DNA from: an uncultured Candidatus Melainabacteria bacterium
Lineage (GTDB): Bacteria > Cyanobacteriota > Vampirovibrionia > Gastranaerophilales > Gastranaerophilaceae
Assembly (NCBI GenBank): GCA_934692295.1
Contig: CAKUTL010000007.1
Coordinates: forward strand, 1-45,895
Reading direction: 5' to 3'
DNA: 45,895 bases
Below, piece after piece: positions 15,969 through 25,298 of the stretch. The notes under the pieces were generated by a model. The model ran no database searches, was not told the DNA's origin, and saw nothing but the letters and a program-made list of their open reading frames with translations. The position numbers and the translations under genes were made by a program. Within the stretch, counting starts at the first letter, position 1. Every line of letters starts with the position of its first letter.

Positions 15969-17021
15969 ATGTTAAAAGGTAAAATTATAGGAAAAATATT
16001 TAGCAGTTTTAAACCACAAAATACTACAGTTGCAAAACATATTCCTTCTGCAAAAGTTATGGATTGCGGCATTTTCAGTAAAAGACTAAGTGAACCATCA
16101 GAAGAAATAATAAGTCTAACAAGAAAGCCACAAATAAAAACAGCAGCAGAAAAAGCTCCGGAAAGTTTGAGAACAACTTCACCATCAGGAGCAATACAAG
16201 AATTTTGCCAAGATGAGATAAATTTATTCAAAGATATTCTTCAAGATTACAAAACCCTAAAACCAACAAAAATAGAGCCAAGAGGTCGTGTTGATTATGA
16301 AATTAGTGAAAACATTAATGGAGATAAATTATCTCTATCTCGTTGGTTTGAAAATAATAAACCAAACGGCATAGAACTTACAACCGCAGGAAATAAAAGA
16401 ATTTTTTATGACTTTAGATATAACAAATTTGTTAACGGAGGCGATAAAAAACTGCAAAAAGAGTTTGAACAATTTCTAAATGGCAAACAGCCAAGCGTAG
16501 AAAGTTTTAATGAATTTGTAGAGCTTAGAAATATGCGTTACTTAAGGGATAACGAAATATACAGCTTGAAACAAATAAGAACTTCAATGGAAAAAGGCAA
16601 AGAAATTAAACAACTCGAACAACAACACCACGACAAAGTTCAAAAAGAATACAATCAAATTTGGAGAAGTTACCCCACAGACCAATTCTACCGAGTTGTA
16701 GGGCAAGACGAATTAAAAGCAATTCTGCGTGGCGATACAATAGTAAGTAAAAACAGTGTCGCAAGATACGGAAGACCTTGCGTTGATATAACGCCAAACG
16801 GGTATTACCATGAGATTTCTTATAATGAACCCAAATATAGAATCGCATTCAAAAGAAAAGATGCTGATGGCGGCTGGCACGAACGATTAACAAGTAAAAT
16901 TTATCCATTCAAAAAAGAAACTCAACATTACCAAGTTCCTTCTTTTGACTACAAAGATGTTGACTTAGAGAAAACAGCATATTGGGACGGAAGCGATTGG
17001 ATTCCGATAGATATAACTTAA
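15969..17021 (+). CDS. Unknown multidomain protein, effector-like
   Basis: 350 residues with a basic amphipathic start (MLKGKIIGKIFSSFKP), a helical linker, a middle domain (about 80-170) and a C-terminal domain from FYRVVGQDELKAILRGD (240-256) to the end. The 'YR-V-x(5)-L-x-x-I-L-x-G' start followed by beta strands (RIAFKRK) and a final YWDGSDWIPI resembles ADP-ribosyltransferase-like toxins in outline, but the catalytic Glu is not certain, so this is a weak guess. AGGAG precedes the ATG. Its stop overlaps that of the convergent kinase-like gene (TTAA, 17018-17021). Confidence 0.6.
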   Translation: MLKGKIIGKIFSSFKPQNTTVAKHIPSAKVMDCGIFSKRLSEPSEEIISLTRKPQIKTAAEKAPESLRTTSPSGAIQEFCQDEINLFKDILQDYKTLKPTKIEPRGRVDYEISENINGDKLSLSRWFENNKPNGIELTTAGNKRIFYDFRYNKFVNGGDKKLQKEFEQFLNGKQPSVESFNEFVELRNMRYLRDNEIYSLKQIRTSMEKGKEIKQLEQQHHDKVQKEYNQIWRSYPTDQFYRVVGQDELKAILRGDTIVSKNSVARYGRPCVDITPNGYYHEISYNEPKYRIAFKRKDADGGWHERLTSKIYPFKKETQHYQVPSFDYKDVDLEKTAYWDGSDWIPIDIT

Positions 17022-17983
17022 CCAATTATTTCTGCTAAATATTTATCGGTCAAAGCAAGTCTTTCCTTTACATTGTTTGAATGTGCAGATATTTGTTTCA
17101 ACCCTCGGATAAATTCATACGGATCAATATCCACTCTGCACAAATCATTCAACACAATATCCCACGTCTTGAAGTTTTCGCCGCTTGAAGCCAAGTTAAG
17201 ATTAGCTTTCATTGCAGCTTTAGTAATTTTCTTAAGCAAGACTCTTCTGTTTGCTTCTGCAAAATAGCTATATTGAGCATCCGTACAAATGCTCACATCT
17301 TTAATAAATACCCTTAATAAATCCGCAGCAGTATTACTGTTAGAATAGTTTGTTGGGGATATTTCATCAGTAATTCGTAATGTTTTACCAACAATTACAA
17401 AATTATTAGGATTGTTATAATCAAAAGTATAATTTCCCATTTTGTTCAAAGTATCCAAATCTTTAGCGATTGCGTCAAACGCTTTTTGCGGTAATTTTGC
17501 AGTCTTAGGCAAAAGAGAATTTTCGTAATAGAGAAGCTGTTCATCCGGCAAATAACATCTACTCATATTGATTGGAATTCCAACAGGAGTATGCTTGCTA
17601 TTTGAGGAAACATTTCTCAAAATCTTGAAATTTGAAAAATACGCAACAGGTTCGCCATAATAAGTTTTCAAATCTTTAAATTTAGGATTTCGAACGGGTT
17701 TAAAATCCACCAAAACATTAGGCTCGAATATTCCTTTTTTCAAAACATATTTATCATCAATTCTATAAACTTCCCCATGATGACCTTCGCCTAAAATTCT
17801 TTTTGGACTTAATTTCTTTTGAAGAAATTCACAAAACATTCTCATTAAAGAGTTATGTTCATTTTGACTAACCTTCCCGGAAGATAAGAGAACAGAATCA
17901 AGATTCTTGGTAAATTTGCTATGATAACCTGTAAATATCGGTTTTTGCGTTTGCGGGGTATAACTTATGGGATAAATATTCAT
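17018..17983 (-). CDS. Protein-kinase-fold protein, effector-like
   Basis: 321 residues, no signal peptide. The Gly-rich loop Gly65-Glu-Gly67-His-His-Gly70-Glu-Val is followed by VLKKG (Lys82/83) and then FDYNNPNNF (Asp188, Asn193) and ITDEI (Asp206). The Asp-Asn spacing of 5 and Asn-Asp spacing of 13 equal those of PKA (166/171/184). HRD and DFG are therefore replaced by FD and DEI, as in atypical bacterial effector kinases. The N-terminus has the PIFTGY motif seen in other proteins of this lineage. Probably a kinase or phosphotransferase acting on an unknown substrate. Convergent with the preceding gene. Confidence 0.75.
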   Translation of the reverse strand: MNIYPISYTPQTQKPIFTGYHSKFTKNLDSVLLSSGKVSQNEHNSLMRMFCEFLQKKLSPKRILGEGHHGEVYRIDDKYVLKKGIFEPNVLVDFKPVRNPKFKDLKTYYGEPVAYFSNFKILRNVSSNSKHTPVGIPINMSRCYLPDEQLLYYENSLLPKTAKLPQKAFDAIAKDLDTLNKMGNYTFDYNNPNNFVIVGKTLRITDEISPTNYSNSNTAADLLRVFIKDVSICTDAQYSYFAEANRRVLLKKITKAAMKANLNLASSGENFKTWDIVLNDLCRVDIDPYEFIRGLKQISAHSNNVKERLALTDKYLAEIIG

Positions 17984-18023
17984 AATCTACCTAAAAACGG
18001 TAAATAAAATTATTTGCTAGCAC

Positions 18024-18053
18024 AAAAAAAGAACCCTTTCGGGTTCCTTTTAA
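18024..18053 (-). terminator. Terminator of tRNA-Ser
   Basis: GGAACCCGAAAGGGTTC followed by T7 on the minus strand, just past the tRNA 3' end. Confidence 0.85.
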
Positions 18054-18058
18054 ATGGA

Positions 18059-18144
18059 GGAGAAGGTGGGATTCGAACCCACGGAACGCTCGCACGTTCG
18101 ACGGTTTTCAAGACCGCTCCGATCAACCGCTCTGGCACTTCTCC
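18059..18144 (-). tRNA. tRNA-Ser (TGA)
   Basis: Acceptor GGAGAAG/CTTCTCC, anticodon loop CTTGAAA (TGA, reading UCA), long variable arm typical of Ser, T loop TTCGAAT. TCCA follows the acceptor, so the CCA end seems encoded. Confidence 0.95.
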
Positions 18145-18259
18145 AAGCAATTGCTTTCAGATGTATTATTATTGTACCAACTCAATCTTAATTGTCAAGG
18201 ATTATTTTATAAATTAATCGAATGATGTTTCAACTAATAAAAAGTGCTAATATTCCAAT

Positions 18260-18775
18260 ATGGAAAACAATAATAACATTGCGATAAGAAAAACTTCCAC
18301 CCTGAAACTTATATTCCTCAGCATAGTAACTCTGGGTATTTGGTGGTATGTGTGGCTATGGAAACTCGTTACCGACATAAACACACTCTACCCGCAAAAA
18401 GGGAAATGTATCCATCGCTTTAATTGGTTTTGCACCCTCATTGGATTAAATGTTATTGCAATCATTCTTTATATCAAAGGGATTCAAAAAGAATTTATCA
18501 TCAATATCGCAAATGTTATTTGGCTTGTAGTGAATCTGATTTTGACACTGCAAATTCTAAAAAATATCGAACGCTACGTTAAAGAAAAATTCGATATTGA
18601 AATACATCACAATGTTTTCGGCTGGTTCTTCTTCGGAAGTTTCTATGTTAATTACAAAATAAATCGCCTAAATAAAAGCATTCAAAACGGGATAAATCGA
18701 AAAATTACCCAAATGAAATTATTCAAAACCCAAGAAAATATGCTAGACAAAATCAAAAATATTTTCAAAAAATAA
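18260..18775 (+). CDS. DUF4234-type membrane protein
   Basis: 171 residues. The start 'LKLIFLSIVTLGIWWYVWLWKLVTDIN' is the DUF4234 signature (first membrane segment plus WxYxW motif). Two further hydrophobic segments lie at about 50-90, and a basic tail follows. Function is unknown for the family. No Shine-Dalgarno; TAATAT ends six bases before the ATG, as for radA and gtrA-like here, suggesting a leaderless message. Confidence 0.75.
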   Translation: MENNNNIAIRKTSTLKLIFLSIVTLGIWWYVWLWKLVTDINTLYPQKGKCIHRFNWFCTLIGLNVIAIILYIKGIQKEFIINIANVIWLVVNLILTLQILKNIERYVKEKFDIEIHHNVFGWFFFGSFYVNYKINRLNKSIQNGINRKITQMKLFKTQENMLDKIKNIFKK

Positions 18776-18776
18776 A

Positions 18777-19196
18777 TTATTTCTTGTGAGTTTTGAAAGC
18801 GAAATACTTAAACAATACATAAGTTACAACTGAAACTAAGAATATTGAAATAAACTGAGATATATAAACATTTTTAATCGCAAATCGAACCAACAATTCC
18901 AAAATTACAACGTTTATAAAATAGCTTACAGCCCAAGTTGAACAGCATTTCAGATACTCGTGCAAATAATTTCCTTTTGTGCAAAAAACAAAAAATTTCT
19001 GATTGAAATAAGAAAATACAGAAGAAATTGTCCACTGCAAAACCACACATAATTGATAATGACCTTGCCCCAACAAATAAACTGCGAGAGCAAAAATTAC
19101 ATAAGAAATTCCAGCATTTACAGCTCCAATAAATAAAAATCTGATTTTATCTGGGATTTTGCACCAGTTTGAATATAGAGATTTCATAACTTCCAT
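18777..19196 (-). CDS. GtrA-family membrane protein
   Basis: 139 residues with four membrane segments. 'IRFLFIGAVNAGISYVIFALAVYLLG' and 'FSYFNQKFFVF' are the GtrA signature. Members flip undecaprenyl-linked sugars or assist surface glycan modification. No glycosyltransferase partner lies next to it. Promoter TTGAGA, 16 bases, TAGAAT, six bases, ATG; no Shine-Dalgarno, so likely leaderless. An in-frame ATG at codon 4 is possible. Confidence 0.85.
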   Translation of the reverse strand: MEVMKSLYSNWCKIPDKIRFLFIGAVNAGISYVIFALAVYLLGQGHYQLCVVLQWTISSVFSYFNQKFFVFCTKGNYLHEYLKCCSTWAVSYFINVVILELLVRFAIKNVYISQFISIFLVSVVTYVLFKYFAFKTHKK

Positions 19197-19202
19197 AACA
19201 AA

Positions 19203-19230
19203 ATTCTATCACCCAAAGATTATTTCTCAA
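19203..19230 (-). promoter_or_regulatory. gtrA-like promoter predicting a leaderless mRNA
   Basis: TTGAGA (19230-19225), 16-base spacer, TAGAAT (19208-19203), then six bases to the ATG at 19196. Confidence 0.65.
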
Positions 19231-19264
19231 GAGGAAACAACTAAATAACAATTCGTTAGAGTAA

Positions 19265-19303
19265 ACCCCTCACCCTAACCTTCCCCCCAAGGGGAAGGAA
19301 CAT
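19265..19303. repeat. CCTTCCCC/GGGGAAGG intergenic hairpin
   Basis: CCCCTCACCCTAACCTTCCC then CCAAGGGGAAGGAAC. Same family at about 26336-26373, 32072-32110 and (degenerate) 294-331, 31655-31693 and 45738-45778. Confidence 0.7.
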
Positions 19304-19329
19304 CGTTAGAGATACATTCGAATAAAATC

Positions 19330-20850
19330 CTACAATTCTTTATCTGACTCTTTTATTGGAGCACCGATTACACGTTCAAGTTCTGCCGCATTCACATTGT
19401 ATTGCAACAATGTTGAATAATAATCCAATTGAGCATTCAAATATGTGTTTTCTGAATCTTTGAACTCAATCGCATCACCTAGACCAACTTGGTATCTACG
19501 GAATGCTTGGTATTGTTGTTCTTTTGCTTGTTGAAGAGCAAGTTTGGAAACCGCAATACTATCGTGAGAATTCATCAAATTTATATAGGCACTTTTTACA
19601 TCTAAATAAACATTTTGACGTTCTTGCTCGTAATCAGCAACGTATTTTTTGTAAGTTGCATTTGCTTCATCAACTTGTTTTTTCAACAACATTAAATTCA
19701 ATGCCGAATATTGTAGTTGTAATCCAACAGAATAACCATAATCAGAATTAATTTTTCTACCACCATATTGGTATTGACCAAAAGCTCCAATATCTGGAGT
19801 AAAAGCACGTTTAGCACTACGAACATTTAATTCAGCAGCATCCATTCTTTTCTTTGCCGCTAAAAGAGAAGGACGAGATTCTTCAGCCGTTTTGATTAAA
19901 TCTTCAAAATTAACTGAATATTCTTTTGTATTTAAACCATCCTTCAAAACTACATCCGCAAGCTCTGGAATACCAACTGCGTTAGCAAGTTGAACAGACG
20001 CAAGTTCCATTGTATTCTTTGCTTTGATTAAATTCAACTTAGCTTTTCCTAGGTTATACTCTGCATAAGTTACATCTATTTTAGCTTTTTTACCTATATC
20101 AAAATAAGCTCTTGCTTGTTTTAATTGAAGCTCATAATCTTGTACGGTATTTTCATAAACAGACTTTTGAAGCTTTGCAAAAATCATATTATAATATGCA
20201 ACTTTTACATTATAAATTACGTTTTCTATACTTGTTTCAGCATCGAAACGAGAAGATTCATAAGTTCTTTTTGCAGAATCTGCAATAGCCTTAGTTTTAC
20301 CGAAATCAAACAACAGCATATTTGCAGAAATATTTGGAACATAATACATATCGTATTTTTGCACCATCATTTTAGCGAAATTTCCGCCCATTGTCATGAA
20401 CATATCGTTTCGAGAATAGCTAACCCCAGCACTTAATGTTGGGAAGAAATTTGACCACGCCTGCCCAACACGAGATTTATAAATTTCAGCATTACTAATA
20501 GCAGACATAATTGCAGGGTGGTGAGTTATAGCTAATTTGATACAATCAGATAGAGTAACTTCACCATTCATATCAGCATATTCAATCTGGCTATTGATAA
20601 CAGGAAATTTTGTTTCATACATACCTTCTGCTTCGTGCGAAGACTTAGCTTTCGTTTTTGCATTCGACTTCATTTTCTTAATTTCAGTCTTATGATTAAC
20701 CTTCACATTATCTGGTTCAACAATCTGAATTTCTTTTTGCTTTTTAGATGCAAGCAAATTTTCATCCACTTGTTGTTTCTTTGCCAATACAGAATTACCT
20801 GACAATGCAACAACCGAAGCTATTATAAGTATATTAACAATCTTTTTCAT
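19330..20850 (-). CDS. TolC-family outer membrane efflux protein
   Basis: 506 residues. A signal peptide (MKKIVNILIIASVVALSGNSVLA) precedes a charged Lys/Glu-rich linker (to about 95) and then two outer-membrane efflux repeats with long coiled-coil helices (LQLKQARAYFDIGKKAKIDV and ALQQAKEQQYQAFRRYQVGL). It forms the trimeric outer-membrane channel for the RND pump encoded upstream. The start is the ATG at 20850 with GGAG upstream, two bases past the RND stop; the frame is open further upstream inside the RND gene, which is not used. Confidence 0.93.
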   Translation of the reverse strand: MKKIVNILIIASVVALSGNSVLAKKQQVDENLLASKKQKEIQIVEPDNVKVNHKTEIKKMKSNAKTKAKSSHEAEGMYETKFPVINSQIEYADMNGEVTLSDCIKLAITHHPAIMSAISNAEIYKSRVGQAWSNFFPTLSAGVSYSRNDMFMTMGGNFAKMMVQKYDMYYVPNISANMLLFDFGKTKAIADSAKRTYESSRFDAETSIENVIYNVKVAYYNMIFAKLQKSVYENTVQDYELQLKQARAYFDIGKKAKIDVTYAEYNLGKAKLNLIKAKNTMELASVQLANAVGIPELADVVLKDGLNTKEYSVNFEDLIKTAEESRPSLLAAKKRMDAAELNVRSAKRAFTPDIGAFGQYQYGGRKINSDYGYSVGLQLQYSALNLMLLKKQVDEANATYKKYVADYEQERQNVYLDVKSAYINLMNSHDSIAVSKLALQQAKEQQYQAFRRYQVGLGDAIEFKDSENTYLNAQLDYYSTLLQYNVNAAELERVIGAPIKESDKEL

Positions 20851-20851
20851 T

Positions 20852-23800
20852 CTATATCTCCAAATCCTTTTCGGTAATTTCTCTTTTAGGGAATTTATCA
20901 ACAAATTCCTGAACAAGAACATAAAATGCTGGAGTTAAAGCTGCCCCCAAAGTTGCAGCCGCAACCATACCACCAAATACGGTTGAACCAACAGAAATTC
21001 TTGAATTTGCACCAGCACCAGAAGCAAATATCATCGGCAATACACCAATAATGAATGCCAATTCAGTCATCATAATTGCACGAAATCTCAATTTTGCAGC
21101 CTTAACTGCCGCCTCTCTAACTGGCAAACCGTGTTTTTCATGTTCTTCTTTAGCAAATTCAACAATCAAAATAGACTGCTTAGCTGCCAAACCAATCAAC
21201 GTAATCATACCAACTTGAGAATAAATATCAAAAGATTGGTTAATCATCATCTGGAACAATAACGCACCCAATGCAGCAACTGGAGAAACCAAAAGTACCG
21301 CAATTGGAATTGTATAACTTTCGTACAATGCGACCAAGAATAAGTAAACAAATACCAAAGCCATTGCTACAATTACGATTGTTTGACCAGAAGCAGCTCT
21401 TTCTTGAGCAGAAGTACCAGACCAATCGAATGTCATATCAGAAGGAAGAACTTTCTTTGCAACCGCTTCCATAGCCTTCATTGCATCCCCAGAACTCTTT
21501 CCACTTGCTTGTTGACCTTGAATTTGTACTGATTCATACATATTGTATCTTGAAATTGAGGCAGTACCAACAGTTTGTCGCAAAGAAACAATTGACAATA
21601 CAGGAACTTGTACCCCATTTTTATTTTTTACATAAATTCCAGCCAAATCAGTTGAAGTATTTCTAAATCTACTGTCAGCTTGTAATTGAACCTTAAATAC
21701 TCTGCCGTATTTATTAAAGTCATTAACATAATATGTACCAAGCATTGAAGCTAAAGTTGAATATAATTCTTGCAAATCAACATCTTGAGCCAAAGCCTTA
21801 GCATAATCAATATCAACAATATACTGAGGAACATTTGCTTGGAAAGAAGTATTAACGCTTGATAATGATGGATCTGAATTTGCAGCAGCAACAAGTTTGT
21901 TAGCCCAACTTTCCAATTCTTGAGCGGTATAATCTCCTTGAGAAAGCATTTGGAACTCAAAACCACCCATCATACTCATACCCATAATAGCTGGAGGAGA
22001 AAAAGCCATAATTGAAGCTTCTTTTGTATTTCCAGCAATTTGTCTTATACGTTGCAATATCGCAGTGTGAGAAAGATTAGTTTCACGACCTTGAGATTTA
22101 CGTTTTACCCACTCGATAGGTCCAACTTTTCTATCTTCATAACTATCTAGCGAGATGATAGCAGTCGCAGAGTTAACCGCACCATTACCTCCAAATACTG
22201 TTAACTTACTAGCATCAACACCATCCAACACCTTAACCTGCTCAAGGAATTTTTTTGAAACTTCTTCAGTTCTAGATAAAGAAGCACCATCTGGAAGAGT
22301 AATTGAAGCAAGCAATATACCTTGGTCCTCATCAGGAATAAAACCTGTTGAAATAACTTTGAAAGATACAAGCGTCAACGCAACTATTATTAAATAAGTT
22401 GTAACAAGCAACTTTTTATCATATACGAATTTTTTAACATATTCCATATAAAAATCTTCAAGCTTGTCAAAATATCTATTAAACACTTCAACAATTTTAG
22501 AAGTTCTTCTATTGATTCTTTTTTGAATATGTTTTAAATGACGAACTAAAGGAGAATCTACTTTCTTTGAGTCCTCTTGTTTTTCTCTACCAAGGAAGTG
22601 AGAACACATTGCAGGAGATAAAGTCAAGGCACAAATAGCAGAAAGGGCAATTGAAACAGCAATACAAACAGCAAACTGCTTATACATAACACCAGTCATT
22701 CCGCCCATAAACCCAATCGGAACAAATACAGCCATCAATACCATCGCCATAGCAACCAGTGATGAACCAACTTCCTGCATAGTAATCTGTGTTGCCATAA
22801 TTGCAGATTTACCTTCGTCAATGTGACGTTTTACGTTTTCAATTACAACAATCGCATCATCTACTACAACACCAACCGCCAGTACTAATGCAAATAAAGA
22901 CAACAAATTGATTGACATCCCCAAAGCATCCAACGCGAAGAATGTACCAATCAAAGAAACAGGAATTGTCGCACAAGGAACAAGAGTTGCCATCCCATCC
23001 CCCAAGAACAAATAAATAATCAATACAACAATTATACCTGTTAATAGAATTGTAAATTCTACTTCTTTCATTGACTCTTGAATATACTCGGCATCATCCT
23101 TAATAGTCATAATTTTGATACCGTTAGACATTCTTGAATTCAACTCGTCAACTTTAGCATGAACAGCCTTTGACATATTTATAACGTTAGCATCTGGTAA
23201 TTGAGAAACCATAATAATTGCAGAAGGTTTTCCATTTACCAAACCTAAGTTTGTATAAGATTGAGCCCCTAGTTCAACTCTTGCAATATCTTTAATTCTA
23301 ACATTTGAACCATCCATATTTGAACGGATAATTATATTTTCAAATTCTTTTACATCTGCCAAACGACCTTTTGTTTTCAAAGTTAGTTGTAAGGCTTGCG
23401 GGTCATCTGTTGGTAACTGTCCTAATGCACCAGCAGTAACTTGAGTGTTTTGTGCATTAATCGCAGCTTTAACTTCACTTGTTGAAATGTTTAGACCAGC
23501 CATTTTTTGAGGGTCTAACCAAATTCTCATTGAATAATCACCCGCACCATATACGTTTACATCCGCAACACCATCCACACGTTTCAATTCATCTTTAACA
23601 TATATTGAACCGTAGTTTGACAAGTCTAACGGACTCCAATTACCAGTTTCAGGATACAAGTTCAAAATCAATGCACCAGAACCAGACGACCTACTGATAG
23701 CTGTTACACCAGTTCTTTGAACATCTTCCGGCAATTGAGTTAAAACCTGTTGAATACGGTTATTTACATTCATCAAGTTAATATTTTTATCAGAACCAAC

Positions 23801-24106
23801 CTTGAAATACATTGTTAAAGAATAACTTCCATCATAAGAAGAAGATGTCATATAAGACAAATTTTCAACACCGTTCAACTTATTTTCCAAAACTGTCGCA
23901 ACAGAAGATTCAATAACCTCAGCACTAGCACCTTGATAGTTAGCACTTACCATAATTTGTGGAGGAGTAACATCAGGATAACTTTCTTGTTTCAAGCCTA
24001 AGAGTGAAATTAAACCAACAATCACAATACATATAGAAATTACCAATGCAAATCTTGGTTTTCTTATGAAGAAATATAATTTTTCTTTATCAAATATCTG
24101 TTTCAT
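20852..24106 (-). CDS. RND multidrug efflux transporter (AcrB/HAE1 type)
   Basis: 1084 residues, full-length HAE1 inner-membrane pump. Twelve membrane segments with two large periplasmic loops; LSLFALVLAVGVVVDDAIVVIENVKR in TM4 carries the proton-relay Asp pair, GGMTGVMYKQFAVCIAVSIALSALCAL-like TM6 follows, and FIPDEDQGIL marks the second loop. It exports hydrophobic compounds with proton uptake, together with the adaptor upstream and the TolC protein downstream. Spacing to neighbours is 1-2 bases, so all three are one operon. Substrates unknown. Confidence 0.96.
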   Translation of the reverse strand: MKQIFDKEKLYFFIRKPRFALVISICIVIVGLISLLGLKQESYPDVTPPQIMVSANYQGASAEVIESSVATVLENKLNGVENLSYMTSSSYDGSYSLTMYFKVGSDKNINLMNVNNRIQQVLTQLPEDVQRTGVTAISRSSGSGALILNLYPETGNWSPLDLSNYGSIYVKDELKRVDGVADVNVYGAGDYSMRIWLDPQKMAGLNISTSEVKAAINAQNTQVTAGALGQLPTDDPQALQLTLKTKGRLADVKEFENIIIRSNMDGSNVRIKDIARVELGAQSYTNLGLVNGKPSAIIMVSQLPDANVINMSKAVHAKVDELNSRMSNGIKIMTIKDDAEYIQESMKEVEFTILLTGIIVVLIIYLFLGDGMATLVPCATIPVSLIGTFFALDALGMSINLLSLFALVLAVGVVVDDAIVVIENVKRHIDEGKSAIMATQITMQEVGSSLVAMAMVLMAVFVPIGFMGGMTGVMYKQFAVCIAVSIALSAICALTLSPAMCSHFLGREKQEDSKKVDSPLVRHLKHIQKRINRRTSKIVEVFNRYFDKLEDFYMEYVKKFVYDKKLLVTTYLIIVALTLVSFKVISTGFIPDEDQGILLASITLPDGASLSRTEEVSKKFLEQVKVLDGVDASKLTVFGGNGAVNSATAIISLDSYEDRKVGPIEWVKRKSQGRETNLSHTAILQRIRQIAGNTKEASIMAFSPPAIMGMSMMGGFEFQMLSQGDYTAQELESWANKLVAAANSDPSLSSVNTSFQANVPQYIVDIDYAKALAQDVDLQELYSTLASMLGTYYVNDFNKYGRVFKVQLQADSRFRNTSTDLAGIYVKNKNGVQVPVLSIVSLRQTVGTASISRYNMYESVQIQGQQASGKSSGDAMKAMEAVAKKVLPSDMTFDWSGTSAQERAASGQTIVIVAMALVFVYLFLVALYESYTIPIAVLLVSPVAALGALLFQMMINQSFDIYSQVGMITLIGLAAKQSILIVEFAKEEHEKHGLPVREAAVKAAKLRFRAIMMTELAFIIGVLPMIFASGAGANSRISVGSTVFGGMVAAATLGAALTPAFYVLVQEFVDKFPKREITEKDLEI

Positions 24107-24108
24107 TC

Positions 24109-25278
24109 TTATTTACCTTTACTCTCACGCTTTGCATATTCTTCTGCTGATAAGATTTTAACCTTTTGACCTTCCATTGTTACGTTTTGAATACCTGCAA
24201 CGACGATTTCATCATTTAATGTCAAACCTTCTTTTACAATCCAGTTTTTATTAACAACATCATCTGAAACCTTAATATCTTTTCTTACAGATTTTCCATT
24301 TTCAACGCCCCAAACGTAATATCCACTCATAGCATCACCTTTTGTACAAGATTGAGGAACAATCATATAAGATGTTTTTTGAGGAGCAATAAGTTGAACT
24401 TTCATATAATCACCTGGAACTAACCAGTTTTTAGGATTTTCAAAAGTAGCTCTCATTGGAATTGAACCAGAATTTTGGTCAATTTGATTATCTACAAAGT
24501 CAATTTTACCAATTTGGTCATACCATTGACCATTGTCAAATTGAACTCGAACTTTAACATCTTTCAATCTATTGCTTGCTTTTAAAAGTTTTACAAAATC
24601 ATCACTTCTCAAGCTGAATGATACATAAACAGGGTTCGTACTAGAAATATTAACTAACGAACCAGAAGTAGCGTTAACATAGTTTCCTTCAGTAATCTTA
24701 ATTTTACCAATTCTACCATCAATAGGAGATTTGATTGAAGTGTAACTCAAATTAACTCTAGCAAGTTCAAGTTTTTGTCTTGCAGCATCTAATAAAGCTT
24801 TATTTGAATTTCTTGTAGCTAAACTTTGGTCAACGTCAGAATGGCTAATTAAATCCTCCTTAATCAACGCATTAGCTCTATTCAATTCTTGTTGAGCATT
24901 TTTCAAAAGTGCAGAATATTGACTAACCGCAGCTCTAGAATTGTTTACTTCAATTTGATATTCACGAGGATCAATTTGGAAAATCAATTGTCCTTTATGA
25001 ACAAAATCACCTTCTTTAAAATATTTCTTTAGCAAAAATCCCGAAACACGAGCAATAACATCAACAGAATATTTTGCTTCAACACGTCCAGTAGATTCTG
25101 CAGAAATAAACACTTCTTCATTATGCGGAGTATCAACAACAACTTCTTTAGGAAGTTTCATCATTTGTTGCATTACCATCCCGCTAATCAAACCAGATGT
25201 TTTATTATATATAATTGGTACAATAATAACCAATAAAATTAGTATAGCCAGCTTTTTTCTTGTCATTTTTAATTTCAT
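24109..25278 (-). CDS. RND periplasmic adaptor (membrane fusion protein)
   Basis: 389 residues with an N-terminal membrane anchor (KLAILILLVIIVPIIY), split lipoyl half-motifs (VSGFLLKKYFKEGDFVHKGQLIFQIDPREY and IKSPIDGRIGKIKITEGNYV), an alpha-helical hairpin between, and a beta-barrel/membrane-proximal C-terminus. It links the pump to the TolC channel. There is no lipobox, so it is anchored by the helix. GGAG precedes the ATG. First gene of the pump operon, transcribed from the promoter with the MarR-type operator. Confidence 0.94.
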   Translation of the reverse strand: MKLKMTRKKLAILILLVIIVPIIYNKTSGLISGMVMQQMMKLPKEVVVDTPHNEEVFISAESTGRVEAKYSVDVIARVSGFLLKKYFKEGDFVHKGQLIFQIDPREYQIEVNNSRAAVSQYSALLKNAQQELNRANALIKEDLISHSDVDQSLATRNSNKALLDAARQKLELARVNLSYTSIKSPIDGRIGKIKITEGNYVNATSGSLVNISSTNPVYVSFSLRSDDFVKLLKASNRLKDVKVRVQFDNGQWYDQIGKIDFVDNQIDQNSGSIPMRATFENPKNWLVPGDYMKVQLIAPQKTSYMIVPQSCTKGDAMSGYYVWGVENGKSVRKDIKVSDDVVNKNWIVKEGLTLNDEIVVAGIQNVTMEGQKVKILSAEEYAKRESKGK

Positions 25279-25298
25279 ACTTTTTCTCCAAATTTAGG

